A stretch of 64,000 nt of DNA from Piscinibacter gummiphilus (GCF_032681285.1 NZ_CP136336.1:793001-857000); one strand, 5' to 3'. Positions 18,925 to 27,932 are shown, counted from the stretch's first letter. The notes: a model not told the origin generated them from the sequence alone. Made by a program: numbers and translations.

Positions 18925-19476
18925 AGGTGCTCGGAACGAAGAGACGTCCACCGCCCCGGCGCCCTCGTGCCGGGCGGGAATTGCAACGCGTCGAGTGACG
19001 CCGCGGTCGTAAGGCTTGCCGCTTCGGTGTCCACAGAAGCTGTGGACAAGGCTGTGGGCAAGTGACACTGGCAAGCCGATGAGGCTGGCTTGGGCTGGCG
19101 CGGCCTTGGATTGCCCATTGATCGGGCACACGCGCGGCACATGCCTTGCCGAGCGTCGGTCATTGCCTTTGCCGCGTCCACAGCCATGCAGCCGTCCGCT
19201 TCCGGAACCAGCGCCTTTCAGGAGTCCGACTTCGCTGGCGTGGAGCCACGGCAGCGCCGTGCGCTGATCGACTCCCTCAATGGCTTGAGCGAAGAGGTGC
19301 GGCGGGCCGATGCGGCGCTGCACCGCACCGCCGCCGGCGTGCCTCAGGCAGCGCTGCCCCCGGGGAGCGCCTGCTGTCACATGCGTTCACATCAGGGTCA
19401 AGTTCCCGTGGCTACCATCCCTCGCCCAGAGGCGAGCCACGAGCTGGCCCACGGGCCCGTCGGGCGCTGACCCGAG
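18925..19476. other. 552-nt region without a convincing gene
   Basis: No reading frame here has a good ribosome site or recognisable domain. The best candidate is a plus-strand frame from an ATG at 19186 to 19470 (94 residues). Its middle (FAGVEPRQRRALIDSLNGLS) looks like genuine helix but the tail does not; it could be a degraded gene. The region also holds the inverted repeat at 19029-19047 and must contain the promoter of the following luxR gene. Confidence 0.5.
19029..19047. repeat. Perfect 8-bp inverted repeat, DnaA-box-like
   Basis: GTCCACAG-AAG-CTGTGGAC is a perfect palindrome with a 3-nt spacer. The right arm runs on as TGTGGACAA and is followed after two bases by TGTGGGCAA. Both differ by one or two bases from the inverse DnaA box TGTGGATAA. 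No T-run follows, so it is not a terminator. Confidence 0.5.
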
Positions 19477-20412
19477 ATGCCTGACCACCGTTGGGAGACC
19501 GTTCTGAAGCCCTCGATCGCGACCGCCACCGGCCCTGCGTTGCCTGCGCCGATGAGCTTGCCGACACAGATCGCGTGCCCGGCCGCCGAGACCGGCGGCG
19601 CGCAGGTGCTGCTGCATGAGGAGCCCGTCTTCAGGGCACCCCGGCGTGTCAAGGTGCCCACGCAGCCTTCGCTGCTGCAGGCGCTCATCGGGGCCGAGAG
19701 TGCCGACGAACGCCGCCGGATCGTCACCACGCTGCTGCACGTGCTGGGCTTCGAATGGCTGGGCTACGGCCGCTTCGCGAGCCGCAGCGAGCCCGGCACG
19801 CCAGTGAGCTTCTGCACCACCTACGTCGACTCGCACTGGGCCGAGCGCTACTTCGGCGCGCGCCACTACGAAGTCGACCCGCGCCTGCCGCGCGCGTTGC
19901 AATCGTGCCTGCCGGTCGTGTGGACGCTGGATCACCTGCTTGCCGTCGCGCAGCCCGACGACGGCCGCCTGCAGCGCTTCGTCGACGAGCTCGCCGGCAC
20001 CGGCATGCGCAGCGGCGTGATCCTCGCGCTGCCGGGCGCCACGCACACCGATCGCCAGATCGTGAGCCTGCTCTCACGCACGCCCGGCAGCGGCTGGATG
20101 GGCGACGGGCTGCTGGGCCAGGTGCTCACGCTCGCGCTGTGCCTGCACGAGTTCTACACGCGCTATGCCACCCCGCCCGAACCGGCCGGCGGAACGATCG
20201 CGAGTCCACGCGCGGCCAGTGCGGGGCTCACCCCGCTGCAGCGCGAGATCCTCGCGTGCGTGTCGCAGGGGCTGGGCGACAAGGCCATTGCCGCGAGGCT
20301 CGGCATCGGCCTGCACAACGTCGACTACCACATGCGACAACTGCGCAAGCGCTTCGGCGTGCGCAACCGTGTGCAGTTGCTGCAGGCGATGCAGGGCGAC
20401 GACGCTCTCTGA
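19477..20412 (+). CDS. LuxR-family regulator with autoinducer-binding-like domain (solo, copy 1)
   Basis: A 311-residue protein from the ATG at 19477. A short unstructured N-terminus precedes an autoinducer-binding domain (about 70-225) with W/Y positions in WAERYFGARHYEVDPRL, the VVW tryptophan and GMRSGVILAL glycine characteristic of acyl-homoserine-lactone receptors. The C-terminal LuxR HTH is LTPLQREILACVSQGL...LGIGLHNVDYHMRQL. No luxI synthase gene is nearby, so it is a LuxR solo. It converges, 12 nt apart, on a paralogue. The start is uncertain; an ATG at 19552 is an alternative. The ligand is unknown. Confidence 0.85.
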   Translation: MPDHRWETVLKPSIATATGPALPAPMSLPTQIACPAAETGGAQVLLHEEPVFRAPRRVKVPTQPSLLQALIGAESADERRRIVTTLLHVLGFEWLGYGRFASRSEPGTPVSFCTTYVDSHWAERYFGARHYEVDPRLPRALQSCLPVVWTLDHLLAVAQPDDGRLQRFVDELAGTGMRSGVILALPGATHTDRQIVSLLSRTPGSGWMGDGLLGQVLTLALCLHEFYTRYATPPEPAGGTIASPRAASAGLTPLQREILACVSQGLGDKAIAARLGIGLHNVDYHMRQLRKRFGVRNRVQLLQAMQGDDAL

Positions 20413-20424
20413 GCGCCGCGCGCC

Positions 20425-21273
20425 TCACGGGCAACCAGCCCCGAGCAGCTCCACCGACGCGTTGACCAGCTGCACCCGGTTGCGCGCCGAGAACCGGCGG
20501 CGCAACTGGCGCATGTGGTAATCGACGGCGTGCATCGTGAGCTGCAGGCGGTAGGCGATCTCCTTGTCGCTGCGGCCCTGCTGCAGCTCCTCGAGGATGT
20601 GAAGCTGCGTGGCCGACATGTCGCCGAGCGCCGGCTTGTGCGGGTCGTCGGGCAGGTGCAGGTGATGCGACAGCACCTCGTGCAGGCTCAGGCCCAGGGT
20701 CAGCGCCTGGCCCAGCACGCCGTCGACGATCCAGGCACGCCCGGGCCGCGACGACATCAGGCTGATGACCGTGTGCTCGTGCGCTCGCACCGGTGAAGCG
20801 AGGCGGAAGAACACGCCGCTTCGGATGCCGCTGTCGCGGAAGTCGTCGAGAAAATCGCGCTCACGGCCGCTCGGCCGATGGCCCGTGTGCAGGCTGCCCA
20901 ATTCGTCGATGTCCCAGATCAGGGGCAGGCTGGACGTGGGCGCGTCCTGGTGCCGCGAATCGACCTCGTGGTAGCGCTGCGCGAAGTAGCGCTTCAGCCA
21001 GGCTTGGTGCGCATAGCTCGTGAGAAAGCGTGTAGGCACGGCACGCCCCTGCTGCTGCACCACGGTGCCGTAGCCCAGCCACTCGAAGCCGAGCGCCAGC
21101 AGCGCGCCTTGCACCACGCGCTTGCGCGCGTCGGCGTTGCCCGCGGAAAGCAGCTCGCCCGCGAGGCCCGGCAGCGGCGCCGAGGGCGGCATGGCCTCGT
21201 GCGCCAGCAGCTGCTCTTCCGCATAGAGCCGCGGCTCGGCCTCTCTCCTCATCATCATGTCGGGGTGGCACAT
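20425..21273 (-). CDS. LuxR-family regulator with autoinducer-binding-like domain (solo, copy 2)
   Basis: A 282-residue paralogue of the convergent regulator: both share LGFEWLGYG, an ERYF/KRYF-type W...Y strand and VDYHMRQLR(K/R)RF in the DNA-recognition helix. In the ligand pocket the usual Asp-Pro is Asp-Ser here (YHEVDSRH), hinting at a different or absent ligand. The HTH is MSATQLHILEELQQGRSDKEIA. Its ATG at 21273 lies 3 nt after the stop of the ABC-transporter ATPase gene on the same strand, so it is probably the last gene of the transporter operon. Confidence 0.86.
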   Translation of the reverse strand: MCHPDMMMRREAEPRLYAEEQLLAHEAMPPSAPLPGLAGELLSAGNADARKRVVQGALLALGFEWLGYGTVVQQQGRAVPTRFLTSYAHQAWLKRYFAQRYHEVDSRHQDAPTSSLPLIWDIDELGSLHTGHRPSGRERDFLDDFRDSGIRSGVFFRLASPVRAHEHTVISLMSSRPGRAWIVDGVLGQALTLGLSLHEVLSHHLHLPDDPHKPALGDMSATQLHILEELQQGRSDKEIAYRLQLTMHAVDYHMRQLRRRFSARNRVQLVNASVELLGAGCP

Positions 21274-21276
21274 GGT

Positions 21277-22332
21277 TCAGCCCTGCTGGCCACGGGCCAC
21301 GATCGACACGCCATGGTCGGCGAGATAGAGGCTCACCGGCGCCCCCGGGCTGAGCGGCTGCTTCACGTCGGGCGAGACCACGAAGATGTCGCCGAGCGGG
21401 CTGCCCAGCGTGTACTCCATGACGCTGCCGACGTAGGTCTGCTTGACCACGCGCGCCGCCAGCCCAGAGCTCGCTACCGGGCGGATGAGCCAGGCCTCGG
21501 GGCGCACCGCGATCTTCACCGGGCCGGGCTCGATGTCCTGCTGCGCAGGGATGCTCAGCGCGCCCAGCGACACCCGGCCCTGCGCGTCGCACATGCCGTC
21601 GAACAGCATGGCCTCGCCCATGAACCCTGCGACGAACTCGGAGTTGGGCGACTCGTAGAGCTCGTGCGGCGTGCCGCGCTGCGCGATGACACCCTGGTCC
21701 ATCACGATGATGTGGTCGCTGACGGCGAGCGCCTCGCTCTGGTCGTGCGTCACGTAGGCCACGGTGAGCGCCAGGCGCTGCTGCAGCGCGCGGATCTCCT
21801 CGCGCATCGAGCGGCGCAGGCGCGCATCGAGGTTGGAGAGCGGCTCGTCGAAGAGCAGCACCGCCGGCTCCAGCGCCAGCGCGCGGGCGAGTGCCACACG
21901 CTGCTGCTGGCCGCCCGAGAGCTCGCTGGGCATGCGCTCGTCGAGCCCGTGCAGGCCCACGGTGGCGAGCATCTGCGCCGCCTTCTCGCGCGCCTGCGGC
22001 CCACGCTGACCCGACATGCGCAAGCCATAGGACACGTTCTCGATCACGCTCATGTGCGGGAAGAGCGCATAACTCTGGAACACCAGGCTCACGTTGCGCT
22101 GCGCCGCGCCGAGCGCCGTCACGTCCTCGCCGTTGATGAGGATGCGCCCGGCGCTCGGGCTCTCCAGCCCCGCGATCATGCGCAGCGTGGTCGTCTTGCC
22201 GCAGCCCGACGGGCCGAGGATGGTGGTGAGCGTGCCCTTGGGCACGCCGAAGCTGATGTCTTTCACCACCAGCGGGGCCGTGTCGTCGCTGCCGTAGCGT
22301 TTCGAGACATTCCGGAATTCGATGCCGTACAT
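21277..22332 (-). CDS. ABC transporter ATP-binding protein (Fbp/Pot type)
   Basis: A 351-residue ATPase with Walker A GPSGCGKT, Q-loop FQSYALFPHM, signature LSGGQQQRVALARAL, Walker B VLLFDEPLSNLDA and the switch VTHDQSEAL. A C-terminal TOBE-like regulatory domain begins at about residue 240. The ATG at 22332 has an AAGGA Shine-Dalgarno sequence; an in-frame ATG 11 codons upstream (22365) is possible. With the permease and binding protein it forms an importer of the Fe(III)/polyamine/phosphonate subfamily. The substrate cannot be told from sequence. Confidence 0.93.
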   Translation of the reverse strand: MYGIEFRNVSKRYGSDDTAPLVVKDISFGVPKGTLTTILGPSGCGKTTTLRMIAGLESPSAGRILINGEDVTALGAAQRNVSLVFQSYALFPHMSVIENVSYGLRMSGQRGPQAREKAAQMLATVGLHGLDERMPSELSGGQQQRVALARALALEPAVLLFDEPLSNLDARLRRSMREEIRALQQRLALTVAYVTHDQSEALAVSDHIIVMDQGVIAQRGTPHELYESPNSEFVAGFMGEAMLFDGMCDAQGRVSLGALSIPAQQDIEPGPVKIAVRPEAWLIRPVASSGLAARVVKQTYVGSVMEYTLGSPLGDIFVVSPDVKQPLSPGAPVSLYLADHGVSIVARGQQG

Positions 22333-22370
22333 CGGTGTGGTTCCTTGAAGCGAAGAATGGGTCATCGGGA

Positions 22371-24617
22371 TCAGAGAGAAGTGGCCACCGGGCGAGCCAC
22401 CGTGTCGTGCGGACGGGGTGCTGCCGCATCGCGCCGGCCGAGCTTGCGGTCGCCCACCAGCCACTGGATGGCCGCGGTGGCGAGCGCCATCAGCACGATG
22501 AGCGCGGTGCTGTACGCGAGTGCCACGCCATAGTCGCCCTGGCCCACCCGGCCGATGATGAAGGTGGTGGCGAGGTCGGTCTCGGCGGTCACGAGGAAGA
22601 TCACCGCCGAGACCGTGGTCATCGAGCGCACGAAGCTGTAGATGAGCGACGCGGCGACTGCCGGCTTGAGCAACGGCAACACCACCGTCCACAAGGTGCG
22701 GGCGGTCGAGGCGCGCAGCATCAACGCCGCTTCGTCGAGCGACTTGTCGAGCTGGCGGAAGGCCGCCGAGCCGGCCCGCACGCCCACCGGCAGGTTTCGG
22801 AACATGAAGCACAACACGATGATGAGCCCGGTGCCCGTCATCTCGAGTGGTGGCACGTTGAAGGCGAGGATGTAGCTCACGCCCAGCACCGTGCCCGGAA
22901 TGGCGAAGGCCATCAGCGCCGAGAACTCGAACACGCCCTGCCCGCGGAACTGCACCCGCGCCAGCAGCCACGCGATCAGGAGCCCGAGCCCTGCCGTCAG
23001 CGGCGCGGCCGCCGCGGCCAGCTTCACCGTGGTGAAGAGCGAGTCCCACGCGATGCCGGCCCACTGCAGTGCGCCGCCTTCGGCCGTGATGGCAAAGGCC
23101 GTGCGGAAGTGATCCAGCGTGGGCGTGTAGTTGCGGCCCCAGGTCTGCACGAAGCCGCCACTGAAGGCGAAGACGTAGACGACGAGCGTGAAGAGCAGCC
23201 AGGGAATCGCGATCGCCAGCGCCACGCGCCGCAGGCCCGTGGGCAGGCGCATCGAGATGCCGGCGTCGCCCTTGCCCGAGACGGTGGTGAAGTTCTTGCG
23301 GCCCAGCACGCCGCGCTGCAGCGCGAACACGCCCAGCGCGAAGAGCGTGAGGATCCACGCCAGCGCGGCGGCGCGGCCCTGGTCGAACTGCGCCCCGACG
23401 ATGGCGAAGAAGATCTCGGTCGACAGCACCGAGAACTGCCCGCCCGCGACGATGGGGTTGCCGAAGTCGGCAATGCTCTCGATGAAGCCGACGAGGAAGG
23501 CATTCGCCAGGCCCGGCAGCATCAGCGGAAAGGTCACGTGGCGAAAGGTGCGCGAGGTGTTGGCGCGCAGCGTCTGCGAGGCTTCTTCCAGTGAGGGGCT
23601 GATGCCCTGCACCACGCCGCGCACGATCAGGAAGGCGATGGGCGTGAAGGCGAAGAGCTGCGCCAGCCACACGCCGAACCAGCCGTAGAACCAGCGCCCC
23701 GGCTCGATGCCGAAGGCCCACTCGAGGAACTGGTTGACGAGCCCCGCGCGGCCGAACAGCAGCACGAGCCCGAGGCCCACGACGAAGGGCGGCGTGATGA
23801 TGGGCAAGGGCGCGAGCAGGCCCAGCGCGCGCCGCACGCGCGAGTCGCTGCGGTCCTCGATCAGCGCGAGCAGCGTGCCCAGCACCGTGGTGCTCACGCC
23901 GGTGAGCGTGGCGAGGAAGAGCGTGTTCCAGGCCACGCCGCAGCTCGTGCCCGAGCCAAGGCAGCCCAGGCCCCAGATGCGCTCGTTCGCCACACGCTGC
24001 AGGCCCGCCATGACACTCGGCTGGCCCGCTTCGTCGAGAAAGGCACCCGCGAGGGTGCGCAGCACCGGGAACGCGACGAACACCAGCAGCAGCCCGGCGC
24101 TGACCACCACCGCGGCGGCAACGAAGAGGTCACCCCGAAAGGCGCCGAGCCGAGCCATGCCGAACGCGGCCTGCGTGAGCAGTGCCGCGAGCAGCACGAC
24201 GGCCCCCCAGCCGAAGCCGGGCTGGCCGACGGCCGCCGGGTCGAGCAGCTGCGACAGCACGCCGGCCGGCACGTTCGCGTCAGCGTTCGGCAGGCCGATG
24301 AGGAACCCCTGCGCCAGCACGATGGCCACACCGAATGCGCCGCTCAGCGCGAGCAGCCAGCCCTGCGCCCGCGAGGGCACCATGGCCGTGGCCGCGAGCC
24401 CGGCCAGGAGCGGCAGCGCGCCGAGTGCGAGCCACGGGCGGCGGTGCAGCAGCACCTGCGCGAGTGCGGTCGAGCTGTCGTGGCCGCCGAGCAGTTCGGC
24501 CGGGCCGCGCAGCGAGAAAAGGCCGTCGGGCAGCGCATACCACGGCAGCAGCGCGAACGCGACCAGGCCGAGCGCGGCCCAGACCACGATGCTGCGGTTG
24601 TTGATGTCGAAGCTCAT
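22371..24617 (-). CDS. Fused two-domain ABC importer permease (FbpB-like)
   Basis: A 748-residue inner-membrane protein with about twelve or more hydrophobic helices and two permease domains, each with an EAA loop: SPSLEEASQTLRANTSRTFR in the first half and DKSLDEAALMLRASTARTLW in the second. Such head-to-tail fusion is typical of ferric-iron (FbpB/AfuB) permeases. An N-terminal extension of about 150 residues with extra hydrophobic segments is present. It starts 6 nt after the binding-protein gene. Confidence 0.93.
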   Translation of the reverse strand: MSFDINNRSIVVWAALGLVAFALLPWYALPDGLFSLRGPAELLGGHDSSTALAQVLLHRRPWLALGALPLLAGLAATAMVPSRAQGWLLALSGAFGVAIVLAQGFLIGLPNADANVPAGVLSQLLDPAAVGQPGFGWGAVVLLAALLTQAAFGMARLGAFRGDLFVAAAVVVSAGLLLVFVAFPVLRTLAGAFLDEAGQPSVMAGLQRVANERIWGLGCLGSGTSCGVAWNTLFLATLTGVSTTVLGTLLALIEDRSDSRVRRALGLLAPLPIITPPFVVGLGLVLLFGRAGLVNQFLEWAFGIEPGRWFYGWFGVWLAQLFAFTPIAFLIVRGVVQGISPSLEEASQTLRANTSRTFRHVTFPLMLPGLANAFLVGFIESIADFGNPIVAGGQFSVLSTEIFFAIVGAQFDQGRAAALAWILTLFALGVFALQRGVLGRKNFTTVSGKGDAGISMRLPTGLRRVALAIAIPWLLFTLVVYVFAFSGGFVQTWGRNYTPTLDHFRTAFAITAEGGALQWAGIAWDSLFTTVKLAAAAAPLTAGLGLLIAWLLARVQFRGQGVFEFSALMAFAIPGTVLGVSYILAFNVPPLEMTGTGLIIVLCFMFRNLPVGVRAGSAAFRQLDKSLDEAALMLRASTARTLWTVVLPLLKPAVAASLIYSFVRSMTTVSAVIFLVTAETDLATTFIIGRVGQGDYGVALAYSTALIVLMALATAAIQWLVGDRKLGRRDAAAPRPHDTVARPVATSL

Positions 24618-24623
24618 GGCGTG

Positions 24624-25661
24624 TCAGCGCGGCAGCGAGTTGACTTCGCGCTCCCAGCGGTCGATGAGGCGCTTGCGCTCGCTCGACTTGCCGTACTTCG
24701 CGTAGTCGTACTGGATGAACTTGATCTTGCGGAAGTCGGGAATGCGCGCGTCGAGCGGCGCCGCCTTGTTCGACGGCAGTTGGAACTGCTTGGCCGCCAC
24801 GCCGAGCTGCTGGGCGGCAGGCGTCAGGGCCCATTCGTAGAACTTCTTCGCGTTGTCGAGGTTGCGCGCCCCCTTGACGATCGACATCGAGCCGATCTCG
24901 GCGCCGGTGCCTTCGCATGGCGTCTCGGTCGCGATGGGGAAGCCCTGCATCTGCTCGCCCGGCGCGTCGTGCACGAAGCTGATCGACACCGTGGTCTCAC
25001 CGCGCGCCGCCGCCTTGATGGGCCCGGTGCCCGAGCGGGTGTACTGGCTCACGTTCTTGTGCAGGCCCTTCAGGTACTCGTAGGCCTTGTCTTCACCCAT
25101 GAGCTGCACGATGGTGGCGATCATGGTGTAGGCCGTGCCCGAGCTCGCCGGGTTGGCGACCTGCACCTCGCCACGCAGCGCGGGCGAGAGCAGGTCCTTC
25201 CAGCACTTGGGCACCGGCAGCTTCTTCTTCGCCAGCAGCTCGGTGTTGTAGCCGAAGCCGAGCGGCCCCGAATACACGCCCACCGTGCGCCAGCCCGATT
25301 GTTGCGCCTGGTCCTGCGCCCACGAATGCAGCTGCGGCAACGAGGGCGACTTGTACTCGAGCGTGAGGTCCTGCTCGGCGGCCTGCAGGTGCGGGTCGCC
25401 GGTGCCACCGAACCAGACGTCGATCTTGGGGTTGGCCCGTTCGGCGATCAGCTGCGCCAGCGCCTCGCCGCTGCCGCGCTTGAGCACGTTGACCTTGAGG
25501 CCGCTGCTCTTGGCGAAGGCGCTGCTCATCATCGAGCACCACTCGTCCTGGACGGAGCAGACGATGTTGAGCTGGCCGCTGCCCTGGGCTTGCGCGGTGG
25601 GCGCCGCGGCGGCGAGCAACAGCGTGAGGGTCGAGAGGGTGAAGGTGCGTCTCGTGGTCAT
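24624..25661 (-). CDS. Periplasmic solute-binding protein of the ABC importer
   Basis: A 345-residue protein with a signal peptide (MTTRRTFTLSTLTLLLAAAAPTAQAQ; the TTRRTF start could also suit Tat export) and the two-lobe extracellular-binding-protein fold: LNIVCSVQDEWCSMM, VDVWFGGTGDPHLQA-like DVWFGGTGDPHL, YSGPLGFGYNTELL and ANPASSGTAYTMIA. The order SBP-permease-ATPase matches FbpABC-type iron importers. Related systems carry 2-aminoethylphosphonate or phosphoglycerate, so the substrate stays open. An AGGAGA site precedes the ATG, and a 134-nt gap separates it from the sensor kinase. Confidence 0.92.
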   Translation of the reverse strand: MTTRRTFTLSTLTLLLAAAAPTAQAQGSGQLNIVCSVQDEWCSMMSSAFAKSSGLKVNVLKRGSGEALAQLIAERANPKIDVWFGGTGDPHLQAAEQDLTLEYKSPSLPQLHSWAQDQAQQSGWRTVGVYSGPLGFGYNTELLAKKKLPVPKCWKDLLSPALRGEVQVANPASSGTAYTMIATIVQLMGEDKAYEYLKGLHKNVSQYTRSGTGPIKAAARGETTVSISFVHDAPGEQMQGFPIATETPCEGTGAEIGSMSIVKGARNLDNAKKFYEWALTPAAQQLGVAAKQFQLPSNKAAPLDARIPDFRKIKFIQYDYAKYGKSSERKRLIDRWEREVNSLPR

Positions 25662-25795
25662 GGAATCGTGTCTCCTGTCTGGCCGTGATGGCGTTGTCGG
25701 GCGACGGCCATCCCACGCGGCTGCATCGGTGCGCCGCGGAGAAGGTCCGCGTGGGGAAAGGCCGAGCCGCAGGGCTCAGGCGGAATCGGTTGGCG

Positions 25796-27154
25796 TCAGG
25801 GTCCCTGTCCCCAGGTCACCACTGCGTCGACGCCGATCACGCGGCCGTCGTCGATGCGGTTGTAGAGGCCCATGCTCGCGCCCATGGCGTCGGCGATCTG
25901 CCGGCAGATCGACAGGCCCAGGCCCACGCCGCCCTTGGCGGCCGAGAAGGCCTGGAAGAGGCGCGGCCGCACCTCGTCGTCGAGGCCGGGGCCGCTGTCC
26001 CACACCACGAGTTCGGTGGTGCCGGCATAGGCGCGCAGCAGGATGCCCACGCGGCCGGCCTGCGGCGTGTGGTGGATGGCGTTGGCGAGCAGGTTGCGCA
26101 GCAGCTCGCCGAGCATCAGCGCGTCGGCGCGGGCGAAGAGCGCGTCGCCTTCGAGCGCGAAGTCCAGGCGCTTGGCGGCGATCAGGGGCGACAGCTCCAT
26201 CACCGCATCGCGCGCCACTGCACGCAGGTCGATGGGCTGCAGCTCGCCGGCGCGCTTGATCTGCTCGAGCTTGCTCAGGCTCAGCAACTGGTTGGCCATG
26301 CCGGTCGCGCGGTCGACCGTGTGCAGCATCTGCGGCAGCACCTCAGCCGGTGCCACGTCGCCCGCCAGCGCCGACTGGAGCTGCGCACGCAGCACCGACA
26401 TCGGCGTGCGCAGCTGGTGCGACGCGTCGGCGAGGAAGCGCCGCTGCTGGTCGACCCATTCGCGCTGGCGGCGATGCAGCTCGCGCATGCGGTCGACCGC
26501 GGGCCTGAGTTCGGCGGGTCCGTCGTACGGCGCGTCATCGCCGTGCGTGATGCGCGTGGCGCCAAAGGCGAGGCGTGCCCGGTCGAGCCAGCGCAGTGCG
26601 ATGGTCACGCCGCTCCAGATCACGAGCGACATGGCCGCCGCCAGGCCGTACACCCAGCCGAGAAGTTCCATGGGCAACTCGCGCCACACGGCGAAACGGT
26701 CTTCGAGCGGCTCGGCCACCTGCACCAGCACCGCACCGGCCGGGTCGCTGGCACCCGGCACATGGCGCAGCGCCGCCGCGGCGCGCACCGGCGCGTGCGC
26801 GAGGTGGGTGACGTAGAGCTCGGGCAGCCCCGAAGCAGGCAGCATGGCGCGCCACGGGTAGGCCGCGAGGGCGCGGTCGCCGGCCAGCCAGTCACCGTTC
26901 ATGGCACTCACCCTGAAGCGGATCGACGACACCGCGTTCACCGGCTCGGCCGCGCCCTGTGACATGTCCTGCACGACGTGGGAGACGGCGGCCAGCAGCC
27001 GCGCGTCCTGCGCCTGCGCCACCTGATCCCAGGTCGCGAGCACGTGCCACAGCGTGACCGCCGCCACCGACAGCCACAGCCCGCTCAGCATCCACACCAG
27101 CAGGAAGCGCCGCAGCGAGGCTGCACGGGAGAGCCAGTCGTTCCATGGCTTCAC
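25796..27154 (-). CDS. Two-component sensor histidine kinase (TctE/QseC-like)
   Basis: A 452-residue membrane kinase from a GTG at 27154 that overlaps the response-regulator stop as GTGA. It has a first transmembrane helix (FLLVWMLSGLWLSVAAVTLW), a periplasmic sensor of about 110 residues and a second helix (GWVYGLAAAMSLVIWSG). The HisKA box DASHQLRTP follows with phospho-acceptor His246, then N box LLRNLLANAIHHTP, DSGPGL and GVGLGLSI. The first gene pair of the cluster probably senses the transported solute and controls importer and porin. Confidence 0.93.
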   Translation of the reverse strand: MKPWNDWLSRAASLRRFLLVWMLSGLWLSVAAVTLWHVLATWDQVAQAQDARLLAAVSHVVQDMSQGAAEPVNAVSSIRFRVSAMNGDWLAGDRALAAYPWRAMLPASGLPELYVTHLAHAPVRAAAALRHVPGASDPAGAVLVQVAEPLEDRFAVWRELPMELLGWVYGLAAAMSLVIWSGVTIALRWLDRARLAFGATRITHGDDAPYDGPAELRPAVDRMRELHRRQREWVDQQRRFLADASHQLRTPMSVLRAQLQSALAGDVAPAEVLPQMLHTVDRATGMANQLLSLSKLEQIKRAGELQPIDLRAVARDAVMELSPLIAAKRLDFALEGDALFARADALMLGELLRNLLANAIHHTPQAGRVGILLRAYAGTTELVVWDSGPGLDDEVRPRLFQAFSAAKGGVGLGLSICRQIADAMGASMGLYNRIDDGRVIGVDAVVTWGQGP

Positions 27155-27840
27155 CGCGCTGCCTGCTGCGCCGCCATGCTGGCGTCGTCGCACAACAGAT
27201 AACCCACGCCGCGCAGGGTGAGGATCTCGACGTTCGCGCCCACGAGCTTCTTGCGCAGCCGATGCACGATCACCTCGATCGCATCGACGTGGGTGCCATC
27301 GTCGCTGCCGAAGACGGCGTCGCGCAGCACCTCTTTCGGCACCGCATGCTCCACGTGCGACATCAGGCTCTTGAGCAACTCGCCTTCGCGCGGCGACAGC
27401 TCGAGAGGCGACTCGTCGCGATAGAACGCACCGGCGCCCGACTCGTAGCGCAGGCGCCCGCAGCGCAGGTCGCCGTCACGCCCGAGGCGGCGGGTGAGCG
27501 CCCCCAGGCGTGCCACCAGCTCTTCCAGGTCGAAGGGCTTGGCGAGGTAGTCGTCGGCCCCGGCGTTGAGGCCCGCGATGCGCTCGCCGACCGCGCCACG
27601 CGCGGTGAGCACGAGCACCGGCACGGGGTTGCCGTCGCTGCGCAGGCGTTGCAGCACCTCGAGCCCGTCGAGCGTGGGCAGCGTGAGGTCGAGCACCACC
27701 ACGTCGAACGACTTCTTGCGTGCGGCCGCCAGCGCCTCGGCACCGTCGGCGCAGCGCAGCACTTCGTACCCCCGCGAGGCAAGGCTGTGGCCCAGCACCC
27801 CGGAGAGATCGAAATCGTCTTCGACCAGCAGCAATTTCAT
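27151..27840 (-). CDS. OmpR/PhoB-family response regulator (TctD-like)
   Basis: A 229-residue two-domain regulator. The receiver has acidic Asp8/Asp9, phospho-acceptor Asp51 (VVLDLTLP), Thr79 and Lys101 (LAKPF). The winged-helix DNA-binding domain contains LELSPREGELLKSLM and a C-terminal VHRLRKKL...LRGVGYLL. The ATG at 27840 fits the conserved MKLLLVEDD start. It is divergent from the porin gene with repeated GAAAGC motifs between them, the likely binding site. Confidence 0.94.
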   Translation of the reverse strand: MKLLLVEDDFDLSGVLGHSLASRGYEVLRCADGAEALAAARKKSFDVVVLDLTLPTLDGLEVLQRLRSDGNPVPVLVLTARGAVGERIAGLNAGADDYLAKPFDLEELVARLGALTRRLGRDGDLRCGRLRYESGAGAFYRDESPLELSPREGELLKSLMSHVEHAVPKEVLRDAVFGSDDGTHVDAIEVIVHRLRKKLVGANVEILTLRGVGYLLCDDASMAAQQAAR

Positions 27841-27899
27841 GCGGTGCATGTTGCCAGCCTGACCTGCCTTGCAAACCCGGGCTTGCACCACGCCGGAAT

Positions 27900-27932
27900 G
27901 AAAGCTGGCCGAAAGCCTTTCAACTTGAAAGC
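27900..27932. promoter_or_regulatory. Repeated GAAAGC elements, candidate response-regulator operator
   Basis: GAAAGC occurs at 27900, 27911 and 27927, the first two exactly 11 nt (one helical turn) apart, and the middle one extends to the palindrome GAAAG-C-CTTTC. The cluster lies between the response regulator and the porin. OmpR-type regulators bind direct repeats with this spacing. The assignment is inference. Confidence 0.45.

Noticed and set aside
19186..19470. Possible 94-residue gene in the spacer before the first luxR gene
   Set aside because: It has no ribosome site, a shifting composition and a disordered tail. It is mentioned only as a possible remnant.
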